This document shows, in pieces, positions 32,197 to 41,219 of a stretch of 62,594 nucleotides of DNA. The stretch is taken from the NCBI GenBank assembly GCA_011605725.1, contig JAAOZP010000015.1:1-62594 (forward strand), given 5' to 3'. Both the position numbers and the translations under genes were made by a program. This DNA comes from Nitrososphaerota archaeon. GTDB lineage: Archaea > Thermoproteota > EX4484-205 > JAAOZP01. The notes below the pieces were generated by a model. It worked only from the letters and a program-made list of their open reading frames with translations, had not been told where the DNA came from and made no database searches. Within the stretch, counting starts at the first letter, position 1. Each line of letters opens with the position of its first letter.

Positions 32197-32856
32197 CTAG
32201 AAGACACTTAAGGAAAGTATTCTCGCAGCATCTGCAGCATCCGCAGCCCTGTCTACAACCTCCTCGATAAGGTTCGCAACATCCTTAAGGAGAAGAATCG
32301 ACGGAACATCTGACTTTGAAAAAATTATTTTTATCTCTAAGGCTCTGAACAGGCTGTCAATCTCCTTCTCATGCGTCTCAACATTTCTAGCGAACTCCTG
32401 TATCTTCGAGGTTTCGAAACCCAGCGTGAAGATAACTTCCCTAAGCTTCATAACGGTTTCAAGAGTTTTTGCAACAAGCTCTTTAAATCCTTCTTTAAGG
32501 CTCCTATCAATAGGTTTCTTCCTGAGGAAGAATTCTCTAAGTCTGAACACGATTCCCTCACAGAGATCAGGAATCCCTGTTAATGGGGCTGCTAGCCTTA
32601 AGAAATCCTCCCTGCTTACCATTATTGCTCCAGCTTCAACAAGCTCGTTAGCCAGTGTTCTCTCAGTCTCTATCGACTTGCTCTTGAGAATGCTTATGTT
32701 TGTTAAAGCTTCATCGAGCATTGAAGTATCACCGTCAAAGCAAGCTGTAACGAAGCCATTAACCTCTCTAACAGAGTCTACAGCGTATCTGGCCAGCTCC
32801 TGGCACGTTTGAAGGAGCTGCCGCTTAAGCCTAAGGGTTGTTTCAGTAGGGTACAT
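32197..32856 (-). CDS. DUF47 / PhoU-like protein
   Basis: A 219-residue, all-helical protein with the PhoU/DUF47 pattern. Acidic residues that could bind metal occur in the helices (ETHEKEIDSLF, NLIEEVVDRAADAADAARI). DUF47 proteins often accompany Pit-type phosphate transporters; none is adjacent here. It ends 15 bp before endA starts. Confidence 0.8.
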   Translation of the reverse strand: MYPTETTLRLKRQLLQTCQELARYAVDSVREVNGFVTACFDGDTSMLDEALTNISILKSKSIETERTLANELVEAGAIMVSREDFLRLAAPLTGIPDLCEGIVFRLREFFLRKKPIDRSLKEGFKELVAKTLETVMKLREVIFTLGFETSKIQEFARNVETHEKEIDSLFRALEIKIIFSKSDVPSILLLKDVANLIEEVVDRAADAADAARILSLSVF

Positions 32857-32964
32857 CTTTCAGACTGTCCTATTCTCATGTAGTATTCTACGCTTCCGAG
32901 TTTTAAGCTTTTTCAAGCCTGCTTCAACCATTTTTTTTACAGCTGTTAATCGTTTTTAAACCGG

Positions 32965-34473
32965 TTAAACATCCGGCTTAGGAGCGGAAAGCAACTTGGA
33001 GAGTTCTGCATGAAGACTCCCTATTCCTATCCTTCTCTGCTCCCTAGTGTCCCTGAACCTGAGGGTTACGCTGTCGTCTGAGAAAGTCTGATGGTCAATG
33101 GTGACGGCGAACGGTATGCCTATCTCGTCAGACCTTGCATACCTGCGTCCTATGCTTCCAGAATCGTCGAAATTAACCTTGAAATCTCCAAGCATTCTTG
33201 CAACCTCCGCAGCCTTCCTCACGAAATCCGGCTTAGAAAGCAGGGGGAAGACTGAAACGTCGAAGGGCGAGAGGTATGGAGGGGTTGAGAGGCATATACG
33301 CCCATCCTCTTCAATCCTCAAATTATGTTCAAGGAGAGCGTAAAGAAGTCTTTCAGCTCCGAAGCTGGGTTCAACCACATGAGGAACTATCCTCCTGCCT
33401 GAGGAGGATATGAAAACATTCATGTCTTCGCCGCTTACCTTCATGTGGCCAGAGAGGTCGTAGTCAGTACGGTATGCGAATCCAGCGACCTCAGTCCATC
33501 CCCATGATTCTAGCAATACTTCGCAGTCGAAGAGCTGTTTAGCGTAGTGCGCCCTCTCGCTGGGAAGCTTCTCCCTAAACCTAAAGGCGTCTTCAGGGAT
33601 TTTCAGCGCTTTCAGAAAACTCTTGGTTAAGACGAGGAAGAAAGGGATCCAGTTGCTGCTGAATAAACCGGTTTCAACCCCCTCTTTAACCCTCATTTTT
33701 CTAAAGCCTGTAACACCCTTCTCCTGGTCTTCTGCCGTGAGAACAGGTATTTCATGCTTCAAATAGTCTTCCTCAGAAGGGCCCGGGTTAGAATCAGGGT
33801 CGAAGAAGAACTCCACCTCCATTATAGTGAACTCTCTCAGCCTTATCGGTCCCTGTCTAGGTGAAACCTCGTTTCTGAAGACTCGGCCTACTTGAGCAAC
33901 ACCCATGGGTAGGCTTGACCTTCCGTGAACGTAAAGCCTCTTGAACTCTGTGAATATTCCTTGCGCAGTCTCAGGGCGAAGATACCCTATTTCCCCGGAT
34001 CCAGCGCCTATCTCAGTCTTAAACATCAGCAGCCAGTGGAAGGCTTTAGAAAAATCACCCTTACAATTTGGACATTTAACACTGTTTATGGAAACAATCT
34101 CGTCAATCTCCTGCAGGGATGCTCCTTCAGGAATAGTGACTCCCGCTTCGCTGAGAAGATGGTCTGCCCTGAAAACCGCGCCGCACTTGCCGCATTTTAA
34201 AGCCTTATCCGTAAACTGGGTTTCATGCCCTGACGCAACGTAAACAGGCCTAGGCCCTATTACAGGGGACTCTATAATCTGAAAGTTTCTAGAGTAGACG
34301 AAGTATTTTATCCAAAGGTTTTCCAAGCGTCTTTTAATCTCGAAGCCAACATTGCCAAGAGTCAAAAGTCCTCTTACTCCGCCATATATCTCGTAGGAGG
34401 GCCAGAATATTCCTCGGCGCTTCGCCAGTTCCATCAGAACATCCGACTTTCTTTGCTGCCTTAAGGCTGACAA
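32965..34473 (-). CDS. glyS: Glycyl-tRNA synthetase (class II, archaeal/eukaryotic type)
   Basis: A 502-residue dimeric GlyRS that charges tRNA-Gly. Motif 2 region YLRPETAQGIF and FRNEVSPRQGPIRLREF are present. A zinc-binding insertion CGKCG ... CPNCKG lies at ~94-137. The C-terminal anticodon-binding domain ends FRDTREQRRIGI. Shorter than many archaeal GlyRS (~570), with reduced insertions. No frameshift seen. Confidence 0.95.
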   Translation of the reverse strand: MSALRQQRKSDVLMELAKRRGIFWPSYEIYGGVRGLLTLGNVGFEIKRRLENLWIKYFVYSRNFQIIESPVIGPRPVYVASGHETQFTDKALKCGKCGAVFRADHLLSEAGVTIPEGASLQEIDEIVSINSVKCPNCKGDFSKAFHWLLMFKTEIGAGSGEIGYLRPETAQGIFTEFKRLYVHGRSSLPMGVAQVGRVFRNEVSPRQGPIRLREFTIMEVEFFFDPDSNPGPSEEDYLKHEIPVLTAEDQEKGVTGFRKMRVKEGVETGLFSSNWIPFFLVLTKSFLKALKIPEDAFRFREKLPSERAHYAKQLFDCEVLLESWGWTEVAGFAYRTDYDLSGHMKVSGEDMNVFISSSGRRIVPHVVEPSFGAERLLYALLEHNLRIEEDGRICLSTPPYLSPFDVSVFPLLSKPDFVRKAAEVARMLGDFKVNFDDSGSIGRRYARSDEIGIPFAVTIDHQTFSDDSVTLRFRDTREQRRIGIGSLHAELSKLLSAPKPDV

Positions 34474-34526
34474 GCTCTTTCCCCGAAAAGAGTTGAAGCC
34501 TAATAAACCTTAACGTTGAAAACCTT

Positions 34527-34889
34527 TTAAAAAAGAGGCAGGTTTCCAGTAACCTTATTCATCAGTTCTTCTGGGGCAGGTCCCAGTCCGAGACAGGTAA
34601 CCGTGCCTGGCTCAAGCTCTGTCAAACCCATGTCTGAAACCAGGTAGGCAGGTATGCCCTCTTTCGAAGCAGCCTCCTTCAGCCTAATCAGCTCGTCGAG
34701 AGACCCTGTTTTCAAGACGACCTTCTTCTGACCTTCTTCAAGCCATTCTCTGAGCCACTCAGGCTTAAGGCGCCGAGCCTCCTCGGCGGCTGAAACTGCT
34801 GCATGAGCCACCTGGACGCATGTTTTCCCGCATGACATTTTAAGATCCATCCTGACCACTATGCACTGTTTAAACCTGAAGCTTTTCAT
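34527..34889 (-). CDS. pth2: Peptidyl-tRNA hydrolase, Pth2 type
   Basis: A 120-residue Pth2 that releases peptides from prematurely dropped peptidyl-tRNA. Motifs: [56 protein letters not shown]. The N-terminal membrane anchor of the eukaryotic form is absent. Confidence 0.96.
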   Translation of the reverse strand: MKSFRFKQCIVVRMDLKMSCGKTCVQVAHAAVSAAEEARRLKPEWLREWLEEGQKKVVLKTGSLDELIRLKEAASKEGIPAYLVSDMGLTELEPGTVTCLGLGPAPEELMNKVTGNLPLF

Positions 34890-34979
34890 ACTTTTAAGAA
34901 CTCGAGCGGCAGGATAAAAATTTGTATAATGCCGGGGGAACCGCTAAACTTATTAACAGGCTTCCCGCGCAGCCTCCCT

Positions 34980-35141
34980 ATGGTTACATGCACATCCTGC
35001 AATAGGCCCATAGACCCGTATGAGAGATACGTGAAGTTCACATGCTTCAACTGTGGGGAAGTGACTTTATGGCGGTGCGAGAAATGCAGGGCCTTTGCCA
35101 GAGAGCTTAAATGCCCTAAATGCGGCTACGTTATGCCTTAA
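34980..35141 (+). CDS. Small zinc-ribbon RNA-binding-type protein
   Basis: A 53-residue protein from ATG at 34980, with four CxxC pairs: CTSC, CFNC, CEKC and CPKC, forming two zinc ribbons as in the archaeal COG2888 family near translation genes. I prefer this start over the in-frame ATG at 34929 because a TATA-like AACTTATTAAC (34947-34957) lies about 25 bp upstream, making the mRNA leaderless. Confidence 0.82.
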   Translation: MVTCTSCNRPIDPYERYVKFTCFNCGEVTLWRCEKCRAFARELKCPKCGYVMP

Positions 35142-35182
35142 GCTAGATTGTTTTATATTTTTGATTAAAATGGCCTTGAGAA

Positions 35183-35195
35183 AAACTTTATATAT
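35183..35195 (+). promoter_or_regulatory. TATA box upstream of aEF1-beta
   Basis: ACTTTATATATGG with A-rich BRE just before. It predicts a start near 35212 and a leader of about 70 nt, long for this genome, with GAGGTGG before the ATG at 35287. Confidence 0.6.
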
Positions 35196-35286
35196 GGAGC
35201 TGGAAAACCTGAGCCGAAAACCTGTTGCCGCGTAAGAGGGTAATCAGGCATGTAACCAGGACAGTTTACGGAAGAGGTGGCTGAAA

Positions 35287-35574
35287 ATGAAGCAGATAGT
35301 GTACACTTTAAGGGTCTTTCCTGGGGAGGATGTAACTGATCTGGACCAGCTTAGGGTAAAAATAGGCGAGAACCTTAAGAGTGGGAGAATCATCGCCTCG
35401 CAGATCGCGGACTTCTTCTTCGGAATGAAAATTCTTCTCATGAATGTGGAGGCTCCCGAGGTCGACGGGATATCTGACAGGATAGAGAGCGAGATTAAAA
35501 GCACCCCTGGGGTTTCAGACATGGAGATACTGATGGTGAGCAGGAAGATAGAGGTTTGGAAGGAAGATGGTTAG
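35287..35574 (+). CDS. ef1b: Elongation factor 1-beta (nucleotide exchange factor)
   Basis: A 95-residue archaeal aEF1B, which exchanges GDP for GTP on EF-1-alpha. The ferredoxin-like fold pattern is clear: YTLRVFPGEDVTDLDQL, FFFGMKILLMNVEAPE, TPGVSDMEILMVSRK. Overlaps the next gene by 8 bp. Confidence 0.9.
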   Translation: MKQIVYTLRVFPGEDVTDLDQLRVKIGENLKSGRIIASQIADFFFGMKILLMNVEAPEVDGISDRIESEIKSTPGVSDMEILMVSRKIEVWKEDG

Positions 35575-35815
35575 AGCATCAAGTAGCGAGGACAGAAGGA
35601 TAATACCCTTGAGAAACTATATTTTCGACATTCTTGAGAAGAAGCGGAGCATTACGCTTTCAGAGCTACTCAGAGGCTTAGAGAAGGATGTTGGCAGGGT
35701 GAGTCTGCAGGAGGTTGAGAAGGAGCTCATGACGATGGAAATAAGAGGAGTTATAAGGGTTTATGCCTCCGGAAGGAAGGACCAGAGGCTGGAGTTCATA
35801 GGCTTAAGGGCATAA
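35567..35815 (+). CDS. Small winged-helix-like protein
   Basis: An 82-residue basic protein with a helix-turn-helix-like core (SITLSELLRGLEKDVGRVSL, then ELMTMEIRGVIRVYASG). Co-transcribed with aEF1-beta through an 8-bp overlap. No family recognised; could be a DNA- or RNA-binding regulator. Confidence 0.65.
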   Translation: MVRASSSEDRRIIPLRNYIFDILEKKRSITLSELLRGLEKDVGRVSLQEVEKELMTMEIRGVIRVYASGRKDQRLEFIGLRA

Positions 35816-35913
35816 TTCTCCTTGCTTATTGAAGGAAAAAGTATTATCCAGTAACCGGGGCCGCCAGGATTGAAACTCAAGATTTAAGAATATTGTCTGT
35901 TTCATGATTACAG

Positions 35914-36933
35914 ATGGGTGTTCAGCTGGGCGATATAATTCCGACTAGGGAAATCAGGCTGGAGAACCTTGCAAACAAAAGAATAGCAATAGACATGTAT
36001 AACACGCTATACCAGTTTCTAACAATAATAAGGGGGGTTGATGGAAAGCCTTTAATGGATTCTAAGAACAGGATTACAAGTCATCTCTCTGGGCTCTTCT
36101 ACAGGACTTGCAACTTTCTCTCCGCAGGTTTGAAACCGATATACGTTTTCGACGGCGAGCCTCCAAGGATTAAAAAGGGGGAGGCGGAGAGAAGGAGAGC
36201 AATACGCGAGGAAGCCTCAAAGAAATATGAGGAAGCCTTAGCCACTGGTAGGCTTGAGGAGGCTCGCAAATATGCTCAAATGTCGGCGTCGCTAGACGAG
36301 TATCTTTTAAAGTCTGCAGAGGAGCTTGTGAGACTCATGGGTGTGCCTGTTGTACATGCTCCCTCTGAGGGAGAGGCTCAGGCTGCGCACATGGTTATCA
36401 CCGGCGTCGCAGACTATGTTGGAAGCCAGGATTTCGACTCACTCCTTTTCGGAGGCAAAATGCTTGTGAGAAACCTTGCGATAACAGGGAGGAGAAAGCT
36501 GCCCGGTAAGAAGGCTTACGTCGAGGTGAGCCTTGAAGAAATCTCTCTTGAAGAAACCCTGAGAAGCCTTTCCATAACAAGGGAGCAGTTGATAGACATA
36601 GCGCTGCTCGTCGGTACCGATTATACTGAGGGGATAAAGGGAATAGGGCCGAAAAGGGCCTTAGAGCTTGTTAGAAAAGGAATGAGCCTTGAAGAAATCC
36701 TCAGGGGACATGGCGAAGACCCTGTGAAGATTCAAACATACTATGAGGCTAAGGATTTCTTCCTCAACCCTAAGGTTAAGGATGTTGGGGAACTGGAGTG
36801 GAGGGACATAGACCAAGAGGGAATCTTAAGGTTCCTGCATGACGAGCATGACTTCTCTTTAGACAGGATTGTTAAAGCAATGGAAGAGGTTAAGAAGAAG
36901 CGACCAGAAGGAGCGCTTTCCAAATGGTTTTAA
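35914..36933 (+). CDS. fen: Flap endonuclease 1
   Basis: A 339-residue FEN1 that removes Okazaki-fragment flaps and acts in repair. N-terminal and internal nuclease blocks: RIAIDMYNTLYQFL, PIYVFDGEPPRIKKGE, APSEGEAQAAHM, DYVGSQDFDSLLFG and LVGTDYTEGIKGIGPKRAL (helix-hairpin-helix). The tail GALSKWF resembles a PCNA-interacting box, but Glu stands where Gln is usual. Converges with pcm, one base apart. Confidence 0.96.
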   Translation: MGVQLGDIIPTREIRLENLANKRIAIDMYNTLYQFLTIIRGVDGKPLMDSKNRITSHLSGLFYRTCNFLSAGLKPIYVFDGEPPRIKKGEAERRRAIREEASKKYEEALATGRLEEARKYAQMSASLDEYLLKSAEELVRLMGVPVVHAPSEGEAQAAHMVITGVADYVGSQDFDSLLFGGKMLVRNLAITGRRKLPGKKAYVEVSLEEISLEETLRSLSITREQLIDIALLVGTDYTEGIKGIGPKRALELVRKGMSLEEILRGHGEDPVKIQTYYEAKDFFLNPKVKDVGELEWRDIDQEGILRFLHDEHDFSLDRIVKAMEEVKKKRPEGALSKWF

Positions 36934-36934
36934 T

Positions 36935-37627
36935 CTAGAAGCCGTATTCTCCTCTTAAAGGCACAAAGACCACGGGCCCAGCGTTGCTTTTCCTCACCCT
37001 GCCATCAGCATCCTTCTCGACGAGAACCAAGTTCTGGTCGAAAAATCTTGATTGAACTGGTATAACCATCCTGCCGCCTGGCTTCAGCTGCTCTATGAGT
37101 GGCGGTGGGATTCTGGGTGCTGCAGCCGTGACCAAAATCCTATCGTAAGGCGAAGCATCAGGATACCCTTTTGAACCGTCTCCCTCAATAACCCTAATTA
37201 CCCTGCTGAACCCAAGTCTTGTAAAGTTGGACTCAGCGAACTTCACGAGACTACTGTTTATCTCAACAGTGTAAACCAGGGGGATGGGTGAATCCAAGCT
37301 TGGACAGGTTAAAACAGCCAGCGTAGCAGCATGGTAGCCGCTTCCCGTGCCAACCTCCAGAATCCTGTTCCCTACTTGGACTTCAAGAAGCTCGTTCATG
37401 ATGGCAACCATATGGGGCGCTGAAATCGTCTGACCAGTGTCGCCAAGGGGCAGGGGAGTATCAGCATAGGCATACTCTAACTGATCTGGCCAAACGAACT
37501 CGTGTCTGGGAACTCTGAGCATTGCTTCCTTCACTCTCTCCGTCTTCACCACGCCTTCTGCAGCAAGCTGTTCAACAAGCCTCCTTCTCTTCTCCAGAAA
37601 AGGATCCCACCCGACTGTTTCTCCCAT
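36935..37627 (-). CDS. pcm: Protein-L-isoaspartate O-methyltransferase
   Basis: About 230 residues from ATG at 37627 (MGETVGWDP). It repairs isoaspartate using S-adenosylmethionine: VPRHEFVWP, DTGQTISAPHMVAIM, ILEVGTGSGYHAATLA, VTAAAPRIPPPLIEQLKPGG. The frame is open upstream to 37906, but that part would overlap the divergent DUF371 gene and lacks homology to the family, so I use the inner start. Confidence 0.93.
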   Translation of the reverse strand: MGETVGWDPFLEKRRRLVEQLAAEGVVKTERVKEAMLRVPRHEFVWPDQLEYAYADTPLPLGDTGQTISAPHMVAIMNELLEVQVGNRILEVGTGSGYHAATLAVLTCPSLDSPIPLVYTVEINSSLVKFAESNFTRLGFSRVIRVIEGDGSKGYPDASPYDRILVTAAAPRIPPPLIEQLKPGGRMVIPVQSRFFDQNLVLVEKDADGRVRKSNAGPVVFVPLRGEYGF

Positions 37628-37676
37628 CTTCAGAATAGTGTTTATTAGATCCTTGGATAAAACGTTTTCAGAAGGA

Positions 37677-38099
37677 ATGGGCAGGATTGTTGAAAAAGTG
37701 TGTGGAAAAGGACATCCGAACATAAGGGCTACGCACCCCACTACGCTCGCAGCTACAGTTGATCCTGAAATCAGCGTGGCTGGCGACTGCTTTCTAATGG
37801 TTTCAGCGAACAAGTCTCCCTCAACTCTTTCAGAAGAATTTAAGAACGCTGCTCGGAGGCGTGTGAAGATACTGGGCAGGATAATCGTCGGAAAACTTGA
37901 AGACACGTTCGAATTCTACGGTGACCCAAGCCTCTCTTTTGAAGACACACGTACGATGATTTTCAGGAAAAGCAGGTATGTTTGCAGTAAAACAGTAGGA
38001 GTTGAAAGCAATAAGAGTGCGAGAGACATAGATCGGAGAATCGTTGAAATGCTCCGGAAGGGAGTTGAAGCCGTTATTGAGCTAACAGTTTTAGAATAA
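37677..38099 (+). CDS. DUF371 family protein
   Basis: About 140 residues from ATG at 37677; GTG at 37638 is possible. It fits the archaeal DUF371 pattern: GKGHPNIRATHPTTL, SVAGDCFLMVSAN, FYGDPSLSFEDTRTMIFRKS and a C-terminal ARDIDRRIVEMLRKGVEAV. Function unknown. Divergent from pcm and convergent with inositol-phosphate synthase. Confidence 0.85.
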   Translation: MGRIVEKVCGKGHPNIRATHPTTLAATVDPEISVAGDCFLMVSANKSPSTLSEEFKNAARRRVKILGRIIVGKLEDTFEFYGDPSLSFEDTRTMIFRKSRYVCSKTVGVESNKSARDIDRRIVEMLRKGVEAVIELTVLE

Positions 38100-38108
38100 A
38101 CCTTTCTA

Positions 38109-39170
38109 CTATCTTTCTCGCTCTCCACGGGCAAACTCTAGGAATTTCCGCTTAGCCTCCTCATACGGCATTTGAACAGGAGGGTGTTTGAAACAGTATG
38201 CTGAAACACTTATCAGAGGACCGCTGACACCTCTGTCTAAAGCGATCTTGACTCCTCTTAAAGCATCTATTATAACTCCTGCACTGTTAGGAGAATCTAT
38301 TACTGAAAGCTTAAGATCTATGGTTAAAGGTGCACCGCCGAAATATCTGCCTTTAACCCATATGTAGCATATTTTTTCGTTCTCCAGGAAAGGTATATAG
38401 TCGCTTGGCCCTATGCGGAGAGGCATCTCATAGGGGGACATTGCTTTGACGGCTGAAGTCTTGCTCTCTCTCTTTGAGACAAGCCTCTGCTGCTCCAGCA
38501 TGTTGAGAAAATCGGTGTCGCCACCTATGTTCAGCTGGTAGGACTCGTCTACTTTAACACCCCTGTCGACAAGAAGCTTAACCAGTGTCTTATGAAGAAC
38601 AGTTGCACCAAGCTGGCTCATAACGTCGTCACCAGCTATGGGCAGTCCTTTCTCAGCAAACCTTGTCTGCCACTCGGCTGAGGAAGCTATGAACGTGGGC
38701 ATAGCGTTCACAAATGCTACACCAGCCTCCAGCGCCGACTTAGCGTAGAAACGGCTGCCGTTCTCGCTGCCAACAGGAAGATAGTTTACCAGGATATCTG
38801 CCTTAGAGGATTTCAACTCCTCAACCACATCCACTTCCTTCTCGTCTGAGAACTCTATTACTTCCTTCAGATACCTGCCGACACCGTCTAGGACAGGCCC
38901 CTTTTTAACTGTAACCCCTGTTTTAGGTACATCCTGAAACCTAATAGTATTGTTCGGCTTCTCAAATATTGCTTCACCAAGGTCTCTGCCAACCTTCCTC
39001 TTGTTAATGTCGAAAGCTGCTACAAACTCTATGTCCTCAGGCCTGTAACCCCCAATATCCGGGTGTGCTAAGCCAACCTGGTTTCTCTTCTCCCTGTAAT
39101 AGTATACTCCTTGGACGAGTGCGGAGGCACAGTTTCCAACGCCTGCTATTGCCACTCTTATTCTTCCCAT
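38109..39170 (-). CDS. ino1: Myo-inositol-1-phosphate synthase
   Basis: A 353-residue enzyme making inositol-1-phosphate from glucose-6-phosphate, the precursor of archaeal inositol phospholipids and solutes. NAD motif VAIAGVGNCASALVQG, then DILVNYLPVGSENG, FVNAMPTFIA, DDVMSQLGAT, NIGGDTDFLN, SVIDSPNSAGVIIDA. ATG at 39170 is chosen because a TATA box (minus strand AATTTTATAAAGG, 39195-39207) would place the transcript start just before it; ATG at 39188 is the alternative. Confidence 0.95.
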   Translation of the reverse strand: MGRIRVAIAGVGNCASALVQGVYYYREKRNQVGLAHPDIGGYRPEDIEFVAAFDINKRKVGRDLGEAIFEKPNNTIRFQDVPKTGVTVKKGPVLDGVGRYLKEVIEFSDEKEVDVVEELKSSKADILVNYLPVGSENGSRFYAKSALEAGVAFVNAMPTFIASSAEWQTRFAEKGLPIAGDDVMSQLGATVLHKTLVKLLVDRGVKVDESYQLNIGGDTDFLNMLEQQRLVSKRESKTSAVKAMSPYEMPLRIGPSDYIPFLENEKICYIWVKGRYFGGAPLTIDLKLSVIDSPNSAGVIIDALRGVKIALDRGVSGPLISVSAYCFKHPPVQMPYEEAKRKFLEFARGERER

Positions 39171-39239
39171 GGTAGAAAGATGATGCATATTTTACCTTTA
39201 TAAAATTAACTAGCGGTTCTAAAACAGTAAAAACCCAGG

Positions 39240-39749
39240 CTATTTTAGCTTCAAACCGCATTTCCTGCAGTATCGCATCCCTTCGGAAACCGGGGTGCCG
39301 CACCTGGGGCAGAAACCAATTATCTCACCAACCTTCTCAGGCTTCTTCTCTTTTTCCAAAACCTCCTCCGGAGGCTCGTAAGACTCCTCGGCAGGAGTCT
39401 CCTCTTCATACGCCTGCTCCAATCCGGCTTCATCTTTTTCAACAGTCTCAGCTTCCTCCCCGCTGTAGGCGGCTTCAACCCCCGGCCCACCGTAGGCAGC
39501 TTCTTTCTGAACGCTTTCTTCAACAGTCTCGCTTCTAACAGCTTCAACCGGAGCGATTATTTTTCTCCTTGGCCTGATTAAGATCGAAACTATGACTACT
39601 ATTACACCCGTCCAGAATACACCGGTCATTAAGTACCTATAAGTTGTATAGCTCATATACTCTCCGAAAGGATTTTCAGGCATTGTTTGAAAATACAAGC
39701 CTACGGCTATCAGCAGTACACCGGCAGCAAGCACATTAGCCTTATTCAA
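39240..39749 (-). CDS. Membrane protein with acidic linker and zinc ribbon
   Basis: A 169-residue protein: hydrophobic segments at ~5-21 and ~41-58, a basic stop (RPRRK), a very acidic, Tyr/Pro/Ala-rich linker (~75-140) and a C-terminal zinc ribbon FCPRCGTPVSEGMRYCRKCG. Two membrane helices with the ribbon probably cytoplasmic. Unknown function. Confidence 0.7.
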   Translation of the reverse strand: MNKANVLAAGVLLIAVGLYFQTMPENPFGEYMSYTTYRYLMTGVFWTGVIVVIVSILIRPRRKIIAPVEAVRSETVEESVQKEAAYGGPGVEAAYSGEEAETVEKDEAGLEQAYEEETPAEESYEPPEEVLEKEKKPEKVGEIIGFCPRCGTPVSEGMRYCRKCGLKLK

Positions 39750-39821
39750 CCTTAATTTCTCTATATCAACAGTAGATATATTAACTTTTTCGACCTCGCT
39801 CTAACGAGGCTGACACGTGTT

Positions 39822-40214
39822 TCAAAACAATCCTGGAGACTTTTTAAAAACAACTATTATTACAGTAAGAATAATGCATGCTATGCTTAGCGCCAGCTCC
39901 ACCGGGGAAACCAGGCCTTGGAAGGTTGCGAAGTATAATGGAGGGGAAACTCCCGCGATCCCTATTACGTTCCCCACTATGAAGGCGTAGCGAGCGATTC
40001 TCCTAAGCTTCGGGTTAAACACTAGCCCTGCTGCGGACGAACAGACTATCAGGATTCCTGCGATAACCAGGTTATAGGTTTCGCCCCCAGATATCACTGG
40101 TGAAAGCAGGTAGAGTATTGAAAGAGTAAGCACCGGCCAGAGGCTGAGAAGCCTGCTGCTAAGGCTAGCTTTTCCCTGTGAAACGGTTCCTCCAGTATTC
40201 TCCATCCTACTCAA
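39822..40214 (-). CDS. Small four-helix membrane protein
   Basis: A 130-residue protein with four predicted membrane helices (about 23-41, 47-64, 73-95, 103-123), a Ser-rich N-terminus and a short basic end. No family recognised. On the same strand as, and probably co-transcribed with, the upstream Gfo/Idh/MocA gene (26-bp gap). Confidence 0.65.
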   Translation of the reverse strand: MSRMENTGGTVSQGKASLSSRLLSLWPVLTLSILYLLSPVISGGETYNLVIAGILIVCSSAAGLVFNPKLRRIARYAFIVGNVIGIAGVSPPLYFATFQGLVSPVELALSIACIILTVIIVVFKKSPGLF

Positions 40215-40240
40215 CGTTAAGCTTTCACCTTAACAGTTTT

Positions 40241-41215
40241 TTAAAAAGGTTGCGCGCCTATGTTGACAACATTACCGGTTTCAGAGGACTTAAAGCTTGA
40301 CTCAACTATCTCCAGGGCTTTAATAGCGTCCTCTTCTCCGGGGCTTGGGTCTGCACCATTAACTATGCATTCTAAAAAGTGTTTCAGCTCATGCCTAAGC
40401 GGCTCACTCCACTCTGAGAACGGCGTTATCCTATCGTCTTTAGAGCTTAGCGTCACCTGCTGGGAGACCAGATCCGCCTCGATCACTCCTTCAGAACCTA
40501 TTATCTCAAGGCTTCTTATTTTGAAAGGCGTTAACCAGTTAGCCTGGATTATAGCCATCTTCTCAGCTTTAAAAGTCAGGATTAGTGTGACATAGTCCTC
40601 ATGAATCCTGTGCATAGACCTTCCCATCTTAGCATAAACCTTCAAAGGATCCTCTGAGAAAACATGTCTCATCAAGTCTATGTCGTGTATGGCGGTGTCC
40701 AGCAGCACTCCTAGATCAGTTATTCTCTCAGGCCATCTTCTGACACGCATGGCTGAAGCCATTATTATCTCTCCAACCGCTCCTTCAGCAACATAGTTCT
40801 TAACCATGCTTACCGCCGGGTTAAACCTTTCAATAAACCCTACCATGAGCTTTACGTGTTCCCTCCTGGCTTGACTGATGATTTCAAAGGCTTCTCTCAG
40901 ATTAGGTGTGAACGGTTTTTCAATAAGCAGGTACTTGAAGTTCTTACGGATAAGCTGCAGAGCCACCTCCTTATGCGTCGAGGTCGGTGTTGACACTACT
41001 GCGCCATCGTAAACATTCTCAGGTATTTCCGAGACGTTGGAATAATAAGGCACGTTGTAAAGCCTACCGTACGCACTGGCTTTTTCAACATCTATGTCGC
41101 ACACCCCTCCTAGTCCTCCGAGTTCAGCTAGAACCCTGACATGGTTCTTGCCGAAACCGCCTGTTCCGACGACGATCACCTTAGGCTTATCCCTACTTTG
41201 GCTCAACGTTCTCAA
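40241..41215 (-). CDS. Gfo/Idh/MocA-family oxidoreductase
   Basis: A 324-residue NAD(P)-dependent sugar dehydrogenase. Rossmann motif VVGTGGFGKNHVRVL, then AVVSTPTSTHKEVALQLI, the family EKPFTPN motif and DTAIHDIDLMRH with the catalytic His/Asp. Homologs include UDP-GlcNAc 3-dehydrogenases used for surface sugars; the substrate here is not certain. Starts four bp after polB ends. Confidence 0.88.
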   Translation of the reverse strand: MRTLSQSRDKPKVIVVGTGGFGKNHVRVLAELGGLGGVCDIDVEKASAYGRLYNVPYYSNVSEIPENVYDGAVVSTPTSTHKEVALQLIRKNFKYLLIEKPFTPNLREAFEIISQARREHVKLMVGFIERFNPAVSMVKNYVAEGAVGEIIMASAMRVRRWPERITDLGVLLDTAIHDIDLMRHVFSEDPLKVYAKMGRSMHRIHEDYVTLILTFKAEKMAIIQANWLTPFKIRSLEIIGSEGVIEADLVSQQVTLSSKDDRITPFSEWSEPLRHELKHFLECIVNGADPSPGEEDAIKALEIVESSFKSSETGNVVNIGAQPF

Positions 41216-41219
41216 TGCC

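Noticed and set aside
37628..37906. N-terminal extension of Pcm
   Set aside because: Overlaps the DUF371 gene on the other strand and is unlike the enzyme family; an internal ATG gives the normal length.
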